64,000 nt of DNA from CAVVZJ01 sp963752755 (GTDB lineage Bacteria > Planctomycetota > Planctomycetia > Isosphaerales > Isosphaeraceae): NCBI GenBank assembly GCA_963752755.1, contig CAVVZJ010000014.1, positions 496,001 to 560,000 of the forward strand, in the 5' to 3' direction. The notes under the pieces are model-generated. The model saw only the letters and a program-made list of their open reading frames with translations, was not told the DNA's origin and did not search any database. The position numbers and the translations under genes were made by a program. Of this stretch, positions 60,003 to 64,000 are shown piece after piece; the stretch's first letter is position 1; every line of letters starts with the position of its first letter.

Positions 60003-60329
60003 TCAATCCAGTTGCGCCAGCAGTCCTTCCATTTCGGCCGCCGCATGGCCGTCGCCCCGGGCCTGGGCCTTCGCGACCCCCTCGCGGAGATACTTCCGCG
60101 CCGGCTCCGCCTCGCCCGACTCCAGGTACGACTGACCGAGTTGTTGATAGGCCGCCACCTGGTCGTCCGGGTGGTCGGTGATCAAAGCCAGTAATCGCTC
60201 TCGGCCCTCGGCCACGTCCCCGTCCCGGAGACATTGCAGGGCCAGGCCGTAGCGGAGGAACGTGTCGCCTGGATCTTCCGCCAGGCTCGCTTCGAGCACC
60301 CTCCTCCGCGCCGACTTCTCGGCCATCAC
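60003..60329 (-). CDS. tetratricopeptide-repeat protein
   Basis: A 108-residue protein made of about three helical hairpin repeats (TFLRYGLALQCLRDGDVAEGRERLLALI; VAAYQQLGQSYLESGEAEPARKYLREGVAKAQ), i.e. TPR motifs with the usual Gly, Ala and Tyr positions. No signal peptide. GAGGGGGG lies upstream of ATG 60329. It probably serves as a small protein-binding scaffold and is likely cotranscribed with the alcohol dehydrogenase. The 268-base gap to divergent HtrA shows no recognised site. Confidence 0.82.
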   Translation of the reverse strand: MMAEKSARRRVLEASLAEDPGDTFLRYGLALQCLRDGDVAEGRERLLALITDHPDDQVAAYQQLGQSYLESGEAEPARKYLREGVAKAQARGDGHAAAEMEGLLAQLD

Positions 60330-60597
60330 AATCCCCCCTCACCGAATCGCCCTGATCCGCATGAACCACCGGACCTAACCTAACCTTTCGCTTCGCGAGC
60401 CGTCAATCGCCGAGGTGCGGGTGTCAAGCGAGGTAAGGTTTTCGAGTGGTAAGGAAGATGTGGGAAGCTGGAGAGCTTTGATACGGCGCTCTTCAAGGTG
60501 GGGATTTGGGTAACCGATTCAAACGAGGTCGGAGGTCGGTGATCGGGGAAGACCAGGTGGCCCCGGATGGTAACGGCCTCGGCCCGGAGACCCCTCG

Positions 60598-62035
60598 ATG
60601 AACTTTGGCACCATGCCCGCGAAGTCGTGTGGGAGACGAGGGTGGGTTGGCTGGGGCCTTCTGGCCGTGGCCTTGACGCTCGGGGGCCGCCCCCTGCGAG
60701 CGGGCCTGACCGAGCGTCGAACCCCCATCGTGGCGGCTATCCAGAAGGTCCAGCCGTCGGTGGTGAGCATCACGAGCGAGAAGAAGGCTGCCTCGCCAAG
60801 CCGATGGCCGTTCTCAGCCGAGGAGGCCCAGAGACCGCGAGTCAGCGGCATGGGCACGGGTGTGGTCATCGACGGTCGGGGCTTCATTCTCACCAATCAG
60901 CACGTTGTTGATAAGGTCCAGGGGATCGAGGTTCATCTGTCCGACGGCTCGGTCTATCCGGCACGCTTGATCCAGCAGGACGTGACGATGGACCTGGCCA
61001 TCCTCAAGGTCGAGGCCGGCCGCCCCTTGCCGGCGATCGTCATCGGCAGCTCGGCCGACCTGATGATCGGCGAGACGGTCATCACGATCGGCAACGCCTT
61101 CGGCTACGAGAACACAACCTCGGTCGGAATCGTCGAGCGCCCTGGGCCGCGACGTGACGCTCTCGGACGAGCAGGTCTATCGCCACTTGATCCAGACGGA
61201 TGCCTGCATCAACCCGGGCAATTCGGGTGGGCCGCTGGTGAACGTCGACGGCGAGCTGATCGGGATCAATGTCGCGGTTCGGGCCGGGGCGCAGGGGATC
61301 GGCTTTGCCTTGCCGATCGACGACGTGAAGCGGGTTGCCGCCGAGATGATGAGCACCCGGCGGCTGGCCGCCACCTGGCATGGCCTGCTTGCCAGCGAGG
61401 TCTTCCGCGGTGAGGACCGCTACGTCGTCCTGCACGAGGTTCAACCGGGAAGCCCCGCGGATCTCGCAGGCTTCCAACGCGGTGACGAAGTGGTCCGCGT
61501 CGGTGACTTTGAGGTCGAAACGCCGCTCGATATCGAGCGTGGTTTGCTCGATGTCCGGCCCGGACAAAAGGCTTCGGTCGTGGTTCGTCGTGGCGGCGAG
61601 GAGAAAGTGTTGCCGATTGAACCTCAACCGGTCGGCCGCACGGTTGCCGCCAACTCTCCGCCCAGTCCGGTGACGGGCACGAACAATGATCCGGCGGTCG
61701 AGCAGGTCTGGAAGCTCCTGGGGTTGAAGACCGTGCCGGTTTCTCGCGATTACGTGAAGGTTGTCTCCCCGACCTTCCGCGGCGGGCTTTACGTCCAGGC
61801 CGTCTCCCCTGATAGCCCGGCGGCGCGGGCGGCCATCCAGAAGGGGGATATTCTCGTCGGCATGAACGTCGGCGACCGCGACCTGGAGACGATCCGGCCC
61901 GACAACGTCCTCTACATCCTCAAGCATCCACAGGTGGCCCGCTCGCATTCCCTGCCGTTTTACATCGTCCGGCGCAATGAGTTCGTCCAGGGACTGCTGA
62001 GCCTCGGCGGCCAGGGTGACGAGACCCGCCGCTGA
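60598..62035 (+). CDS. HtrA/DegP-like serine protease with PDZ domains (one frameshift)
   Basis: A secreted trypsin-like protease of about 478 residues. A signal region (WGLLAVALTLGGRPLRA) precedes the catalytic domain with His near 101 (ILTNQHVVDKV), Asp near 131 (TMDLAILKV) and Ser near 207 (INPGNSGGPLV). Two PDZ-like domains follow (LHEVQPGSPADLAGFQRGDEV and VQAVSPDSPAARAAIQKGDIL). One extra base near 61137 splits the frame at TSVGIV; removing it gives SALGRDVTLSDEQVYRHLIQTD. All triad residues are intact, so an active periplasmic quality-control protease is likely. Confidence 0.9.
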
Positions 62036-62210
62036 GACGAGGGCAAGGCGGTTCGCACCATCCTGGCATTACGTTTGCTGAAGCTTCATCCGAATCCACA
62101 ACCGCGTCTTCCCCCTTCGCGCACCGCGGCGGTGACGCTCCTGGCGATCCGAGACCGGGGCGATCCCCGGGACCGCCGCGTACTCCAGCGATCGGGTCGG
62201 AGTCTCCACC

Positions 62211-62528
62211 ATGCCCCTGCTGACCCATCAGGACAAGGAAGCCAGAGCCACCGGGACGGCACTGACGTATATCACCATTGGTGCCATCCTGAGCGTCCTC
62301 TCAGGGACCTCGTTCTTCTTCTTCAACGAGCCGTTTGCGGATAACCGCATCCTCGGCTACATCCGTGTCGCCACGCTGCTCATCGGCCTGGTCTTGCTGG
62401 CGATTGGCCTGGCGGTTGGCCAGATCGCCCGCACTTCTCGTCCGGTTGATCCGGAGGCCGATGAAGAAGCCGCCCTCCACGCGACCCGTGAGCAGGCGGA
62501 AGCTCACGCCGAGCACACCAAGCTTTAG
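62211..62528 (+). CDS. small two-TM membrane protein
   Basis: A 105-residue protein (MPLLTHQDKEARATGTALTYI) with two hydrophobic helices (residues 18-37, ALTYITIGAILSVLSGTSFFF, and 51-70, YIRVATLLIGLVLLAIGLAVG) and an acidic, Ala-rich C-terminal tail (EADEEAALHATREQAEAHAEH). No family recognised. It lies between HtrA and glycerate kinase on the same strand, in a region that may form one transcript. Confidence 0.6.
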   Translation: MPLLTHQDKEARATGTALTYITIGAILSVLSGTSFFFFNEPFADNRILGYIRVATLLIGLVLLAIGLAVGQIARTSRPVDPEADEEAALHATREQAEAHAEHTKL

Positions 62529-62705
62529 CGGGGACGTGGATCGGGCCGCGATCTGATCTCTCTCCCCGGCAGCTTCCGGCAGTGAGCACGGGTGTTTCCG
62601 ACCCAACTCGGCCCGGATGAAGACCCCTTTCCCTCGGCCCCGCTGGCCCGTATCGTGTGGCCAGTTGGGGCCAGACGGTTGGCAACGCGCCGGGGGAAGT
62701 TTGCC

Positions 62706-63875
62706 GTGTCGCCGAAGGTGGTCATTGCGCCGGACAAGTTCAAGGGTAGCCTCTCGGCCCCCGAAGCCTCCGACGCGATGGCTCGCGGCGTCGTCGCCGC
62801 CTGGCCCGAGGCCACGATCGATCGCTTTCCCATGGCCGACGGTGGTGAGGGGACGGTCGAGGCCCTCGTCTCAGCCACCGGCGGGATTGACTGCGAGGCG
62901 ATGGTAACCGGGCCCCTGGGCGAGCCCGTGGCGGCACGCTTCGGTTTGCTCGGAGACGGGCGGACCGCCGTCGTGGAGATGGCCGCGGCCTCGGGGCTCG
63001 TGCTCTTGCCGCCTGCACGTCGGGATCCGTTCCGCACGACAACATACGGCACCGGCGAATTGCTCCTCGCGGCGATCGACGCGGGGGCTCGCAAGGTCGT
63101 CCTCGGAATCGGCGGGAGCGCCACCAACGACGGCGGGGCCGGTCTTGCGCAGGCACTGGGTTACCGACTCCTCGACGCCGAAAGTCGCGAACTCGAACGC
63201 GGCGGCGGTCCCCTGGGCCGGCTCGCCCGGATCGACGCGACCGGTCGCGACCGGCGGCTGGATGGCGTCGAGGTGGCCGTGGCCTGCGATGTGGACAATC
63301 CTCTGACCGGCCCGCGAGGGGCCTCCGTCGTCTTCGGACCTCAGAAGTTTGACCCCGCCCGTCGCCCATCCCGCGAAGAGATCGATCAACTCGACCACCA
63401 TCTTGCCCACCTCGCCTCCATCATCGAGCGCGATCTGGGCAAATCCGTCTCCGAACACCCCGGTGCCGGCGCCGCCGGTGGCCTCGGAGCGGGTCTGCTC
63501 GCCTTCGCGGGCGGCCGGCTCGAACGTGGCGTCGAGTTGGTGATCGCGGCTGTCGGCCTGCGATCCCGACTCGAAGGCGCCGCGCTCTGCCTGACCGGCG
63601 AAGGCTCGCTCGATGGCCAATCCGCCTCGGGCAAGACGGCCGTCGGCGTGTCGCGACTGGCCCGCGAACTGGGCATCCCCGTGCTCGCCCTGGCCGGCAC
63701 GCTGGGCGAGGGGGTCGAGGCCGTTCTGGGAGAGGGAATCTCGGCCTATTTCTCGATCTGCCCCGGCCCCATCTCCCTGGACGCGGCCGTCCATTTCGCT
63801 GCTCCCCTGCTGACCGCCGCGACCGAACAGACTGTCCGAGCCTTCCGCGCCAGGAATGGGAAGACTCCGGCGTGA
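62706..63875 (+). CDS. glycerate 2-kinase
   Basis: A 389-residue GarK/GlxK-type kinase that phosphorylates D-glycerate to 2-phosphoglycerate. GTG 62706 (VSPKVVIAPDKFKGSL) with GGGGAAG upstream is preferred over the open frame to 62592. Hallmarks are APDKFKGSLSAPEASDAM, DRFPMADGGEGTVEAL, VLGIGGSATNDGGAGLAQALGY, CDVDNPLTGPRGASVVFGPQK, AGAAGGLGAGLLAF and CLTGEGSLDGQSASGKT. Full length and intact. It feeds glycerate into lower glycolysis, consistent with PEP synthase elsewhere in the window. Confidence 0.93.
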   Translation: MSPKVVIAPDKFKGSLSAPEASDAMARGVVAAWPEATIDRFPMADGGEGTVEALVSATGGIDCEAMVTGPLGEPVAARFGLLGDGRTAVVEMAAASGLVLLPPARRDPFRTTTYGTGELLLAAIDAGARKVVLGIGGSATNDGGAGLAQALGYRLLDAESRELERGGGPLGRLARIDATGRDRRLDGVEVAVACDVDNPLTGPRGASVVFGPQKFDPARRPSREEIDQLDHHLAHLASIIERDLGKSVSEHPGAGAAGGLGAGLLAFAGGRLERGVELVIAAVGLRSRLEGAALCLTGEGSLDGQSASGKTAVGVSRLARELGIPVLALAGTLGEGVEAVLGEGISAYFSICPGPISLDAAVHFAAPLLTAATEQTVRAFRARNGKTPA

Positions 63876-64000
63876 GACGGTTGGACTTGCAGGCGGCTTG
63901 CAGGCCGTGTCAGGCTGGATTTTCAGGCTCGGTTGTCGGAACACGGAGTCGGCCAGTTCCGTTCCGATCGGATTCCCCGGATTCTCCACCCTCAAAGCTG
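63876..64000. other. terminal non-coding stretch
   Basis: The final 125 bases after glycerate kinase contain a short GCAGGC/GCTTGC repetition but no gene, clear terminator or RNA that I can support. Confidence 0.3.

Overview
The window is high-GC DNA from a planctomycete, most probably of the Isosphaeraceae (Singulisphaera/Tautonia-like). The reasons are two PSCyt1-DUF1549-DUF1553 proteins, a Tat-exported DUF1501 protein, a DUF1559 prepilin-like protein, a Tat-exported Gfo/Idh/MocA oxidoreductase, a giant beta-helix protein with an 'ALEERRLLA' N-terminal motif, and dispersed GTAGGCCCGACTTCAGTCGG-type palindromes. Assignment is from gene content only; there is no rRNA here.

Layout. 1-5.4 kb: PSCyt1/DUF1549 gene entering from the left edge, phosphoketolase, small membrane protein. 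5.4-8.6 kb: hoxU-hoxY-hoxH-hoxW, a bidirectional NiFe hydrogenase operon without hoxE/hoxF. 9.1-11.5 kb: PEP synthase with its own terminator and a second terminator-like hairpin in its leader. 11.9-17.4 kb: small hypothetical, CBM9-like protein, zinc metalloprotease, cobalamin gene cbiET/cobL. 17.6-19.6 kb: an array of canonical and degenerate tRNA-like genes with interleaved hairpins, followed by a slipin gene and a strong terminator; this is the most unusual locus. 19.6-24.7 kb: DUF1501 and DUF1549/DUF1553 pair, split by an overlapping two-gene operon (DUF1883 plus a two-TM protein). 24.9-29.3 kb: alpha/beta hydrolase, then an acyl-CoA dehydrogenase / APH-like kinase / SDR operon resembling hydroxyacyl-CoA catabolism. 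29.9-35.9 kb: GH57 enzyme, nested inverted-repeat element, DUF58, oxidoreductase, beta-propeller. 35.9-41.5 kb: hisD-GNAT-hisC, threonine aldolase, endonuclease V. 41.7-49.7 kb: 2,146-residue beta-helix/PKD surface protein and an outer-membrane barrel. 49.8-56.2 kb: pyrD, membrane proteins, FAD/Fe-S dehydrogenase. 56.2-64 kb: CE15-like esterase, DUF1559 protein, iron alcohol dehydrogenase, TPR protein, HtrA-like protease, glycerate kinase.

Many conserved genes are broken by single-base indels, overwhelmingly +1, in clusters (metalloprotease, hisD, FAD oxidase, threonine aldolase, others) while long neighbouring stretches are clean. I treat these as likely consensus errors and annotate each gene over its whole span.

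Metabolically the window points to a heterotroph with phosphoketolase, PEP synthase, glycerate kinase, glycan-active enzymes, hydrogen metabolism and fatty/hydroxy-acid oxidation. No phage, insertion sequence, CRISPR array or recognised defence island is seen.
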